Below, piece by piece: positions 45,670-53,045 of a DNA stretch of 64,000 bases. The stretch is from positions 1-64,000 of the forward strand of contig URNX01000016.1 in assembly GCA_900549415.1 (NCBI GenBank), written 5' to 3'. The position numbers and the translations under genes were made by a program. Under the pieces are notes generated by a model. It ran no database searches and was not told where the DNA came from. It was given only the letters and a program-made list of their open reading frames with translations. This DNA comes from an uncultured bacterium. Lineage in GTDB: Bacteria; Verrucomicrobiota; Lentisphaeria; Victivallales; UBA1829. The stretch's first letter is position 1; each line of letters begins with the position of its first letter.

Positions 45670-47385
45670 TTACTTCAGCCAGACGCAAACCGTGTCTTCC
45701 GGCTCAAAAAGATTTCCGGCGGAGGCGTAATCGCAGAGACGCGTCCCGTTCGGCCACTCGTAAGCGGCACGGATGCCGGGATGCGTGATTCGCTTCGGTT
45801 CGTCAGACGTCAGCACGCAGGGCGAACCGACTTCGCAAATCCGCGCATCCTGAACCAGCAGAACCGGACCGCGGCGGACAGCGAAACGTCCGGAGTTGTC
45901 CGGAGCGGAAACGCGCACAATCGGCATCGGAAGCGAGAGACGAATCACATCGCCGTCGTTCCAGGTGCGGCGCAGCTCCGCGTAGCGTCCCGCGGCGGGA
46001 GACCATGTCCGGCCGTCAAGCTCCAGAACCGGATCTTCGCACCAGCCCGGAATGCGCAGTGCAAGCGTGCATTCAACCGGATCGGCAGAACAGATTTCAA
46101 TCCTGATTTCGCCGTCGTCCGGATAGCCGCCGGAAATCTTGAAACCGAACGGCTTGCCGCCGAATTCCGAATTGACTTCCATCGCCTCAAAATAGTTGAC
46201 CGCGAAGCCGTCGGCACGGCGCATCACAGCGAACTGTCCGCCGACTCCGAGAGCTTCCGGCCCCTGCGCAAGACAGCAGTCCTCGCCGTAGCCCTGGATC
46301 TGATCGCCGGCGGGCCACTTGTACGCGGGTTCGGTCAGCGGAGTGAGATTGCGGTGATTCCACCAAGAACCGTCGAACTTCATCGCACCGAAAATGCCGT
46401 TGATGAGGGAATATTCCATGACGTCGGCAATCCGGCTGTCGCCGCTCATGCGGAGCAGGTGATTGGCAAAACGGAGAACCGTGGTTGTGATGCAGGTTTC
46501 GCCGAGCGCGGTTTTCGGCGGGGGATTCATCTGATTGAGCGCGCCGTGGTCCCAGAATTCGCCCCAGCAGTCCTTGAGTCCGGCGGCGCCGGTGACGAAG
46601 AGTTCGTAGCGGACAATGTCGCGGAAGTAGTTGAGGGAGAGTTCCAGAAGAGAAGTGTCGCCGTTGTCGCGGCAGATTTCGAGAAGACCTTCAAAACAGG
46701 AGGTCATTTCATACGCTTTCCCGTTTCCGAGATCCGCCGGTCTGCGCCCGGCGCGGGATTCGGCGAAAATATCCATGGAATTTGCACATCCGGAATCGGC
46801 GAGACGCTTTGCCCATGCGAAAAACGAGGGTTCTCCGGTGAGACGCGCCGCAAGTTCCACCGCGCCGAGGATGGAGTTTGCGGGCATGCCGTCATGCCAG
46901 TGAAGCTTATCCCCCGGACGTGCGCCGTCGGGGAAGCTGGCGATGAAATTCGCTGTCATGCGGCGGATCGTTTCGAGCACACGCGGATCCTGTTCGACAT
47001 AGCGGTAGTAGCGGCAGAGACCGAGAATCGCATATTTGCGTCCCCACGCATCCCAGTCCTGCAGACGCTTTTCTTTCGGATAGGTGCTGATGCAGCCGTC
47101 GGGTTCGATGCAGTCACAAAGCCCCCGCACGGCGTCGCGGACCATCTTTTCGAGTTCGGCATCGGGATTGCTCTGGAGAACCCGGATTGCGGAACGGACG
47201 ATTTTCCCCCAGAATTCGCCGCGCCAGCGCGAATCGCAGTCTTCATGATCGCGGAAGGAGCGCACGAGCTTTTCGTAATCAACCTTTTTGAGTCTGTTTT
47301 CAACGGTAAGACGGAGTGCGTTTCCGAGCGGACCCGCGAACTTGACGCTTCCGCCAGGAAGCGCTGCCTGAATATCTTTGTACAT
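45670..47385 (-). CDS. GH127/GH146-like beta-L-arabinofuranosidase (DUF1680 family)
   Basis: This 571-aa protein is an (alpha/alpha) barrel enzyme. Conserved parts include GRKYAILGLCRYYRY, GETCITTTVLRFANHLLR and GYGEDCC with Cys370-Cys371, the place where GH127 enzymes hold the zinc-bound nucleophile cysteine. The C-terminus is a beta-sandwich (LALRIPGWC). No signal peptide is seen, so it is probably intracellular. Family members release L-arabinofuranose or related sugars, but specificity cannot be set here. It is monocistronic, with a palindrome across its promoter and no regulator gene next to it. Confidence 0.78.
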   Translation of the reverse strand: MYKDIQAALPGGSVKFAGPLGNALRLTVENRLKKVDYEKLVRSFRDHEDCDSRWRGEFWGKIVRSAIRVLQSNPDAELEKMVRDAVRGLCDCIEPDGCISTYPKEKRLQDWDAWGRKYAILGLCRYYRYVEQDPRVLETIRRMTANFIASFPDGARPGDKLHWHDGMPANSILGAVELAARLTGEPSFFAWAKRLADSGCANSMDIFAESRAGRRPADLGNGKAYEMTSCFEGLLEICRDNGDTSLLELSLNYFRDIVRYELFVTGAAGLKDCWGEFWDHGALNQMNPPPKTALGETCITTTVLRFANHLLRMSGDSRIADVMEYSLINGIFGAMKFDGSWWNHRNLTPLTEPAYKWPAGDQIQGYGEDCCLAQGPEALGVGGQFAVMRRADGFAVNYFEAMEVNSEFGGKPFGFKISGGYPDDGEIRIEICSADPVECTLALRIPGWCEDPVLELDGRTWSPAAGRYAELRRTWNDGDVIRLSLPMPIVRVSAPDNSGRFAVRRGPVLLVQDARICEVGSPCVLTSDEPKRITHPGIRAAYEWPNGTRLCDYASAGNLFEPEDTVCVWLK

Positions 47386-47412
47386 AGCGACCTCGTTTTC
47401 TGTTTATGTCAG

Positions 47413-47444
47413 GATAATATAACGGGATATTATCATCTGTGCAA
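47413..47444 (-). promoter_or_regulatory. Promoter and operator of the GH127-like gene
   Basis: Minus-strand TTGCAC (47444-47439) and TATATT (47421-47416) are separated by 17 bp. An inverted repeat GATAATAT-N6-ATATTATC (47413-47434) covers the -10 box and half of the spacer, a repressor-type position. No regulator gene is adjacent, so the factor acts in trans. Confidence 0.65.
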
Positions 47445-47599
47445 TTTTTTTTCGTTATTTATTTTATGAAAAAATATGAAAAATGAAAATATGAGCGGCA
47501 ATTGCAGAGAAAAACACGCGCAATTTCCCGGATGCCGGAGCGGATGCAAAAAGACTGCCGGCCTCCTCCAAGATGCGCAACAGCTCTTTTAGAACACCG

Positions 47600-47686
47600 A
47601 AAATGTTCTTCAATCTGCATTTATCTGCCAAAAATGTTCTCGCGTCTGCATTTTATCTGCCAAAAATGTTCTCGCGTCTGCATTTT
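47600..47686 (+). repeat. Short tandem repeats upstream of the Schlafen/AlbA_2 gene
   Basis: Nearly three copies of a roughly 32-bp unit lie head to tail: 30 bp (47600-47629), 32 bp (47630-47661) and a partial 25 bp (47662-47686). Each contains AAAATGTTCT, then TCTGCATTT(T), and the complete copies also ATCTGCC. Copies 2 and 3 are identical over 25 bp. They lie in the 411-bp gap between the GH127-like and Schlafen genes, which otherwise holds only the GH127 promoter and no gene. No palindrome is evident inside the unit. Confidence 0.8.
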
Positions 47687-47796
47687 CGGCACTTATCATG
47701 AGCCCCGGCTTTTCGAGCTTCCCCTGAAAAAATTTTTCCGGAACTCTGGAAATTCCTGCAAAAACATGATACATTGCTCTAAATTCAGGAGGTACC

Positions 47797-49053
47797 ATGG
47801 AAGCTGATCATACAGACTGGAAGTCCATCATCTGCAGAGGCATCGAGTCCGATGAACTCGATTACAAGGCCGCGCAGAACTGGAAACTGCTCACTCGCGC
47901 AGGACGCGCAAAATTCGTCCGGCACTGCATCGCCATGGCGAACACAAAGGGAGGATACGTCGTAGTCGGCGTCGGCGAAGACGCCGCAGGACAGCCCGCT
48001 CTCTTCACCGGGCTCACCGAGGAGGAGGCTCACTCTTTCGACCCCACGGACGTAGGGAATTTCATCAACCGTTTCGCGGATCCAGCCGTCAATTTCACTC
48101 TCGAACGCCCCGTCGTCGACGGCAAACGCTATGTCGTCTTCGTCATCCGCCCGTTCCGCGCTCTCCCGCACGTCTGTACATCCTCCTGCGAAAACGAACT
48201 CGCACTAGGAACCTTCTACATCCGTACCGCCGACGCCTCCAGCCGTCCGGCGTACCGTTCCAGCGAAATGCACGCGCTCATTCAGCGCACACTCCGCAAT
48301 CAAAGGGAAATGCTCGGGCGCATGATCCGCGGAATCCTCTACGAAGACCCCACCTTTCAGAGTGAACGGCAGCAGAGCTCCAGATTCGAAGAGGAAATCA
48401 AACACACCCGCGATTTCTTTTCCAAGCGGCGCATCAATCCGCCGGGCTCAAACTTCCGGCTTATGCTCACCGTTCAGCCGCCTGAATACATTGCGGAAAA
48501 ATTCAGTCTGTCGGAATTGCAGATGCGCCTCCAGGAAGCGTTTGTGCTCCTGCCCGACGCCGTTTTCATTCAGCCCGAAGAGATCCGCGACGCCTATTTC
48601 ACCAACGTCTCGCTCCGCTCCTTCTCCGGCGACCGAACACGGCTCTGGCAGCTCTATCAGTCCGGACTCTTCTGTTTCTCGGCAGTATTCCCGTATGAAA
48701 AGGGTATTTCATACCCGTTCCTGGTACATTTCTTTTCGGAAGCGATCAGCTTCCTTGCGCGGCTTTATGACAGTCTCGGCTATTCTGCCGAACTGCTTTC
48801 CATTCAGCTTTCCATGCGGAATACGGAAAACGTCCCGCTCATCGAAACGCCGTCTGCAAACCGCGATTTTGAATTCATCTGCAGGATTCCGGAAATCTCG
48901 CTGCATCTGGACCGTACCGCAGCCGACCTTTCCAGCGCCCCGGCGGAACACGCGGTCTCGCTCATCCGCAAAGTCTGCGAGCGGTTCAACCTCCCCGAAG
49001 GGAAGCATCAGAACCTGCAGAAACAGGTTGCCGCTGTCGCCGCTCGCAAATGA
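47797..49053 (+). CDS. Schlafen AlbA_2-domain protein
   Basis: This 418-aa protein has an N-terminal AlbA_2 (Schlafen-type) domain at about 8-155: ESDELDYKAA near the start, then FVRHCIAMANTKGGYVVVGVGED and a late FYIRTADASSRPA. The remaining about 260 residues are not a family I recognise; they contain no helix-turn-helix or ATPase motif that I can see. Other AlbA_2 proteins act as regulators, RNases or parts of defence systems. It has a near-perfect RBS (AGGAGGT) and stands alone between the repeats and convergent gpsA. Confidence 0.75.
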   Translation: MEADHTDWKSIICRGIESDELDYKAAQNWKLLTRAGRAKFVRHCIAMANTKGGYVVVGVGEDAAGQPALFTGLTEEEAHSFDPTDVGNFINRFADPAVNFTLERPVVDGKRYVVFVIRPFRALPHVCTSSCENELALGTFYIRTADASSRPAYRSSEMHALIQRTLRNQREMLGRMIRGILYEDPTFQSERQQSSRFEEEIKHTRDFFSKRRINPPGSNFRLMLTVQPPEYIAEKFSLSELQMRLQEAFVLLPDAVFIQPEEIRDAYFTNVSLRSFSGDRTRLWQLYQSGLFCFSAVFPYEKGISYPFLVHFFSEAISFLARLYDSLGYSAELLSIQLSMRNTENVPLIETPSANRDFEFICRIPEISLHLDRTAADLSSAPAEHAVSLIRKVCERFNLPEGKHQNLQKQVAAVAARK

Positions 49054-49074
49054 GACTTCCGGAGTTTTTCGGAA

Positions 49075-50076
49075 TCAATCCTCTTCGTCGCGGGCGTCGC
49101 GGGTCATCAGAGCGCGAACCGCATCGCGGGCGGAAAGGTTGTTGTAGAGAACATTGAACACGGCGTTGGTGATCGGAGTGTCGCAGTTCTTGCGCTGCGC
49201 AAGCATGTGCGCGGAAATTGCGGTCTTCACGCCCTCCGCCACGACCATGCCCATTTCATGCGTGATCTCCTCCAGAGTCTTGCCGCGTCCGAGTTCCTCG
49301 CCGACATGACGGTTGCGGCTGTGACGGCTCATGCAGGTGACAATAAGGTCGCCGATTCCGGAAAGTCCCGCAAACGTTTCCCGCCGTCCGCCGAGCGCCA
49401 CGCCGAGACGCGCCATTTCCGCAATGCCGCGCGTGATGAGTGCGGCTTTCGGATTGTCTCCAAGGTTCATGCCGTCGATGATGCCGGCGGCGATTGCAAG
49501 AACGTTTTTCAGCGCTCCGCCAAGCTCCAGACTGATGACGTCGCGGGAGGTGTAGACGCGGAAGTTGTCGGACATGAATGTTTCCTGAACAAGTTTGGCG
49601 ATTCCGATGTTCTCCGACGCAGCGACAACGGCGGTCGGGACTCCGCGCGAAACCTCCTCCGCATGGCTCGGACCGGAGAGCGCGGCATATTTCAGATTCT
49701 CGCCCAGAATCTCTCCGCAGATTTCGTGCATGCACTTGAGCGTATCCGTTTCAATTCCCTTTGCAACGTTCACGAGCACCATCTGTTCCGGAACGAAATA
49801 TTCCTTGAACATATTGAGCGTTCCGCGCATGAACTGCGAGGGCGAAGCAAGAACCACCAGCTCCGCACCGTCAACAGCCTCCGCAATGTTGGAGGTTGCG
49901 TTCAGCTCCGCGGGCAGATCCACGCCCGGAAGAAAACGGTTTTTGCGCGTCGACCGGATCGCCTCGATGTTATCCTCGAAAGGCCCCCAGAGTGTGACGC
50001 TGTGATCGTTCTTCAGAAGGGTCATGGCAAGAGCCGTGCCCCATCCGCCGTCGCCGAGTACTGTGATTTTTCTCAT
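49075..50076 (-). CDS. gpsA: NAD(P)-dependent glycerol-3-phosphate dehydrogenase
   Basis: This 333-aa enzyme reduces dihydroxyacetone phosphate to sn-glycerol 3-phosphate for phospholipids. The Rossmann motif is GDGGWGTAL (Asp-Gly where most have Gly-X-Gly), followed by SGPSHAEEVSRGVPTA, the catalytic Lys in GGALKNVLAIAAG, and GLSGIGDLIVTCMSRHSRNRHVG. Its start overlaps the plsY stop codon by 4 bp, so it is translationally coupled to the acyltransferase that uses its product. Confidence 0.95.
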   Translation of the reverse strand: MRKITVLGDGGWGTALAMTLLKNDHSVTLWGPFEDNIEAIRSTRKNRFLPGVDLPAELNATSNIAEAVDGAELVVLASPSQFMRGTLNMFKEYFVPEQMVLVNVAKGIETDTLKCMHEICGEILGENLKYAALSGPSHAEEVSRGVPTAVVAASENIGIAKLVQETFMSDNFRVYTSRDVISLELGGALKNVLAIAAGIIDGMNLGDNPKAALITRGIAEMARLGVALGGRRETFAGLSGIGDLIVTCMSRHSRNRHVGEELGRGKTLEEITHEMGMVVAEGVKTAISAHMLAQRKNCDTPITNAVFNVLYNNLSARDAVRALMTRDARDEED

Positions 50077-50723
50077 TTCTTTTCCCCCTTTGTAAAACGG
50101 TTTTCGGTTCCGTTGAGCAGCCGTACAATATTGGATTTATGCTTCACAATCGCAAGGATTCCAAGCAGAATGAACAGAATAACCGAAACGGCCGAATCCG
50201 GCGCGCCCCGACCTTTCAGAACGAACAGCAGCACAGCCACCAGCGGCAGGACAACCGCCGCCGCAATGCTCGCGACGGAGACGTAACGGGTGATCAGAAA
50301 CAGAATCACCCAGCTCAGCAGACCGCAGATCACCGCCAACGGGCAGAGCGGGAAAATCGCTCCGGCGGCAGTCGCAATTCCCTTGCCGCCTTTGAATTTC
50401 AGATAAACCGGAAAGATGTGTCCGAACACCACCGCAAGAGCCGCGAGCGGAGCCAGCAGATGCAGAGGATCCGCCGAAATCTCCAGCTGCACCAGCTGTG
50501 CCGCGATGCCGACGGGAACAAAACCTTTGAGGAAATCAAGAAGGAAGCACAGCTTGCCCCACCACGGGCCGATGACGCGCGTGACGTTGGTTGCGCCGAT
50601 ATTGCCGCTTCCCTCCTTGCGGATGTCGAGTCCGTGGCATTGTCCGATGATGAACCCGAACGGAATGGAGCCAATCAGGTATGCGGTCAGCACCGCGGCG
50701 ATGAGTGTAATGCAGTAAATCAT
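50073..50723 (-). CDS. plsY: Acyl-phosphate:glycerol-3-phosphate acyltransferase PlsY
   Basis: This 216-aa inner-membrane protein has five to six hydrophobic helices. The three PlsY motifs are visible: SIPFGFIIGQ, GSGNIGATNVTR and FKGGKGIATAAG. It acylates glycerol 3-phosphate with acyl phosphate, the first step of phospholipid synthesis. A longer frame exists up to 50921, but the ATG at 50723 has the RBS AGAGGA and starts the first helix. It forms an operon with gpsA. Confidence 0.95.
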   Translation of the reverse strand: MIYCITLIAAVLTAYLIGSIPFGFIIGQCHGLDIRKEGSGNIGATNVTRVIGPWWGKLCFLLDFLKGFVPVGIAAQLVQLEISADPLHLLAPLAALAVVFGHIFPVYLKFKGGKGIATAAGAIFPLCPLAVICGLLSWVILFLITRYVSVASIAAAVVLPLVAVLLFVLKGRGAPDSAVSVILFILLGILAIVKHKSNIVRLLNGTENRFTKGEKK

Positions 50724-50731
50724 GTTTCCTC

Positions 50732-50759
50732 TTGAGTTTTTAAATTTTTGCGTTATAGT
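50732..50759 (+). promoter_or_regulatory. Putative promoter of the M24 peptidase gene
   Basis: TTGAGT (50732-50737) and TATAGT (50754-50759) are separated by 16 AT-rich bases in the divergent gap with plsY. Confidence 0.5.
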
Positions 50760-50807
50760 AACGTACAGTTTTTTACCGCTTTTGCAAGTCCACAAGGAGA
50801 ATTTGAG

Positions 50808-51935
50808 ATGAAAAAGTGTTCCGGACGCCTGATCGCCGCCTCGCCCGCGGTCTGTGCCGATGTTCTTTACGCCGGCGGATTCCATGCCCCCGATGAGGTC
50901 ATTTACTTTGAAATCGGACATGAAAAGGGTTTGATTCTCTCCCAGCTTGAGTTCGCGCGCGGGCAGTCTGAAGCCAAACGCGGCGTGCAGGTTCTCAGCC
51001 GCGAATCGTTCCTGGAAGGCTCCGCCGACCGCTCAGACCTCGCGGTTCTGAAGAATCTCACGGATAAACTCGGAGTCACCCGCTGGGATGTTCCTGCGAA
51101 CTTTCCGCTCGCACTCGCCGATGCACTCCGCGGAAGCGGCGTGGAAATCTGCGCCCTTCCCGATCCCTTCTTCCCGAAACGCCAAGTCAAAACCGCCGCG
51201 GAACTGCGCAAGATCGCCGAAGCGGAAGCCGTCACCGAAGATTCCATGCGCTATGCCCGCGACCTCATCCGCTCCGCACAGGTCAACTCAAAAGGAGTGC
51301 TCACTCGCAACGGAAAAGTCTTCACCTGCGATATGCTCCGGGCGGAAATCGAAGGATTCCTCAAACAGCACGGCTACACGGCGGAACAGACCATTACAGC
51401 CTGCGGTGAAGACGCCTCACAGCCGCACAATCTCGGTTCCGGTCCCCTCCTCGCGGGAAAACCGATCGTGATTGACATCTTCCCGCGCTCCGACCGCTCC
51501 GGATACTGGGGCGATATGACACGCACCTTCTGCAAGGGAAAAGCGCTCCCCGTCGTCCGCAAAGCTTTCAAATCGGTTCTGAAAGCGTCGGAAATTGCAC
51601 AGAAGATGATCCGCGCCGGAGTCTGTGCGGCGGACGTCCACCGCGCAGCCGCGGAATCGATGGCGTCCGACGGATTCCTCACCGGACATACGCCCGACGG
51701 CATTCCGTGCGGCTTCATTCACGGGCTCGGGCACGGACTCGGACTGGAGATTCATGAAGGACCGCGCGTCTCCCCGATCAACTCCAAACCGCTCGCCGCC
51801 GGAAACGTCGTCAGCGTGGAACCTGGACTCTATCATCCCTCGTGGGGCGGAATCCGCCTGGAGGATATCGTCGCCGTCATCCAAGACGGCTGTCACAACT
51901 TCAACACCATGGAAAAAGAACTGGAGCTTGACTGA
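50808..51935 (+). CDS. M24-family metallopeptidase (Xaa-Pro aminopeptidase-like)
   Basis: This 375-aa protein has a creatinase-like N-terminal domain (about 1-130) and a pita-bread catalytic domain. The five metal ligands can be placed: Asp in VIDIFPR, Asp in GDMTRTF, His in HGLGHGLGLEIHE, Glu in VEPGLY and Glu in GGIRLED. This fits a cytoplasmic Xaa-Pro aminopeptidase or dipeptidase with two metal ions. The ATG at 50808 has the RBS AAGGAG. The NifX-like gene begins inside its stop codon (TGATG), a sign of translational coupling. Confidence 0.87.
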   Translation: MKKCSGRLIAASPAVCADVLYAGGFHAPDEVIYFEIGHEKGLILSQLEFARGQSEAKRGVQVLSRESFLEGSADRSDLAVLKNLTDKLGVTRWDVPANFPLALADALRGSGVEICALPDPFFPKRQVKTAAELRKIAEAEAVTEDSMRYARDLIRSAQVNSKGVLTRNGKVFTCDMLRAEIEGFLKQHGYTAEQTITACGEDASQPHNLGSGPLLAGKPIVIDIFPRSDRSGYWGDMTRTFCKGKALPVVRKAFKSVLKASEIAQKMIRAGVCAADVHRAAAESMASDGFLTGHTPDGIPCGFIHGLGHGLGLEIHEGPRVSPINSKPLAAGNVVSVEPGLYHPSWGGIRLEDIVAVIQDGCHNFNTMEKELELD

Positions 51936-52252
51936 TGACCTGCACACTTGCCGTCGCCTGCGAAAATGATTCCGTATGCCCGGACTTCGGAAACTCTCCG
52001 GAGTTTGCAGTCTTTGAAATTCTGGAAAACCGCATCAACGGACTCCGCAAGGTTTCCGCTGCGCCCGGCGATGACGCGCACATTGCGCTTCTCCGGGAAC
52101 TGAATGCAAAAGTTCTGCTCTGCGGCGCCCTCAATGCCTCCGCCCGATCCACCCTTGGAGCGGCGGGCATCGAAGCTGTCGAGGGACAGACCGGCGACGT
52201 CATTCAAGTCACCGGCGCGTTTCTGATGAAACTTGTCCGTGCGGGAAAATAA
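51935..52252 (+). CDS. NifB/NifX-like (Nitro_FeMo-Co) domain protein
   Basis: This 105-aa protein is a single Nitro_FeMo-Co fold: an N-terminal strand followed by the loop PDFGNSPEFAVFEI, then LLRELNAKVLLCGALNASARSTL and GIEAVEGQTGDV. Family members bind metal clusters in nitrogenase maturation, but many genomes have stand-alone copies of unknown role. There are no nif genes here, so I do not infer nitrogen fixation. It is coupled to the M24 peptidase by a 1-bp overlap. Confidence 0.7.
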   Translation: MTCTLAVACENDSVCPDFGNSPEFAVFEILENRINGLRKVSAAPGDDAHIALLRELNAKVLLCGALNASARSTLGAAGIEAVEGQTGDVIQVTGAFLMKLVRAGK

Positions 52253-52270
52253 CCGGAGCGGCAGAGAAAC

Positions 52271-53038
52271 TTAAAGTTCCTTTTTGAGTTTCTGCTGGTA
52301 TTTTTGAGTCGGAGCCAGTTTGCGGTTGATGTTGTTCCGCAAACCGGTTTCGCGAATTGCATTTTTTTCATTCCCGGAAGTTTCTTCAACCTCCTGAGCC
52401 GGAGTTTCCGCCTCTGCAGTCTGCTCCGGAGCCTTTGCGGATTCTTCTGACTCCGCCTTTCCGGAATCAGATTCCCCGGCATTTTCAGGTTCCTCTTCCT
52501 CCGTGCCGGGCTCTTTATAATAAAGTTCCTTCAAATGCGCAATTTTCTTTGCCGTATCCGCCTGGAAACTCAGACGATCCACGGTCCAAGTCAGCGTTTC
52601 AATCACCCTGCCGGCCACCGCCTCGATCTCCTGCTGCGGAAGCGAAGGAATCCGCGTGCTCAGCGGAGAAACTGCCAGCATCAGAGCAAACGTTCCGGCA
52701 AAAACGACGCCGCCCGCCCCGCCGCAGAGCAATCCGCCGAGGAAATCGAAAAACGGCGGGAAAGAATACTCTTCCGGATTCGGCATCAGCTGTTTTTCCG
52801 CCGCATGGAAAACAAACATCAGGACAACCCAGCTGCCCCCAATCAGGCAAAGATATTTGTACGCCTCGCTCTTTTCATTGAACAGAGAGAGGCTGCCCGC
52901 GAGGAAATCCGCGCCCCAGAGCGCAATATATACGGAAAAAACTGCGTTTATCAGAATCATCCACGCCTTCAGCAAACGCTGTTTGGAACCGATCAGCGCA
53001 AACACAACCGCCATTCCGAAAACGATGAGATTCGCCAT
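52271..53038 (-). CDS. CvpA-like membrane protein with acidic tail
   Basis: This 255-aa protein has four hydrophobic helices in the first about 150 residues, with the CvpA-type element FDFLGGLLCGGAGGVVFAG at the third or fourth helix. A long acidic, disordered segment follows (about 177-225, rich in Glu, Ser, Ala) and a basic end. CvpA proteins are linked to colicin V secretion and envelope stress, but the mechanism is unknown. It starts 7 bp after the PilB-like gene, so the two are co-transcribed and the partnership may concern secretion. Confidence 0.6.
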   Translation of the reverse strand: MANLIVFGMAVVFALIGSKQRLLKAWMILINAVFSVYIALWGADFLAGSLSLFNEKSEAYKYLCLIGGSWVVLMFVFHAAEKQLMPNPEEYSFPPFFDFLGGLLCGGAGGVVFAGTFALMLAVSPLSTRIPSLPQQEIEAVAGRVIETLTWTVDRLSFQADTAKKIAHLKELYYKEPGTEEEEPENAGESDSGKAESEESAKAPEQTAEAETPAQEVEETSGNEKNAIRETGLRNNINRKLAPTQKYQQKLKKEL

Positions 53039-53045
53039 GATATTC

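Noticed and set aside
47502..47807. 101-codon frame upstream of the Schlafen gene
   Set aside because: It is built mostly from the tandem repeats, has no RBS and overlaps the Schlafen start.
51935..52252. NifX-like gene as evidence of nitrogen fixation
   Set aside because: No nifHDK, nifB or nifE/N is present, and stand-alone Nitro_FeMo-Co proteins are common in non-fixers.
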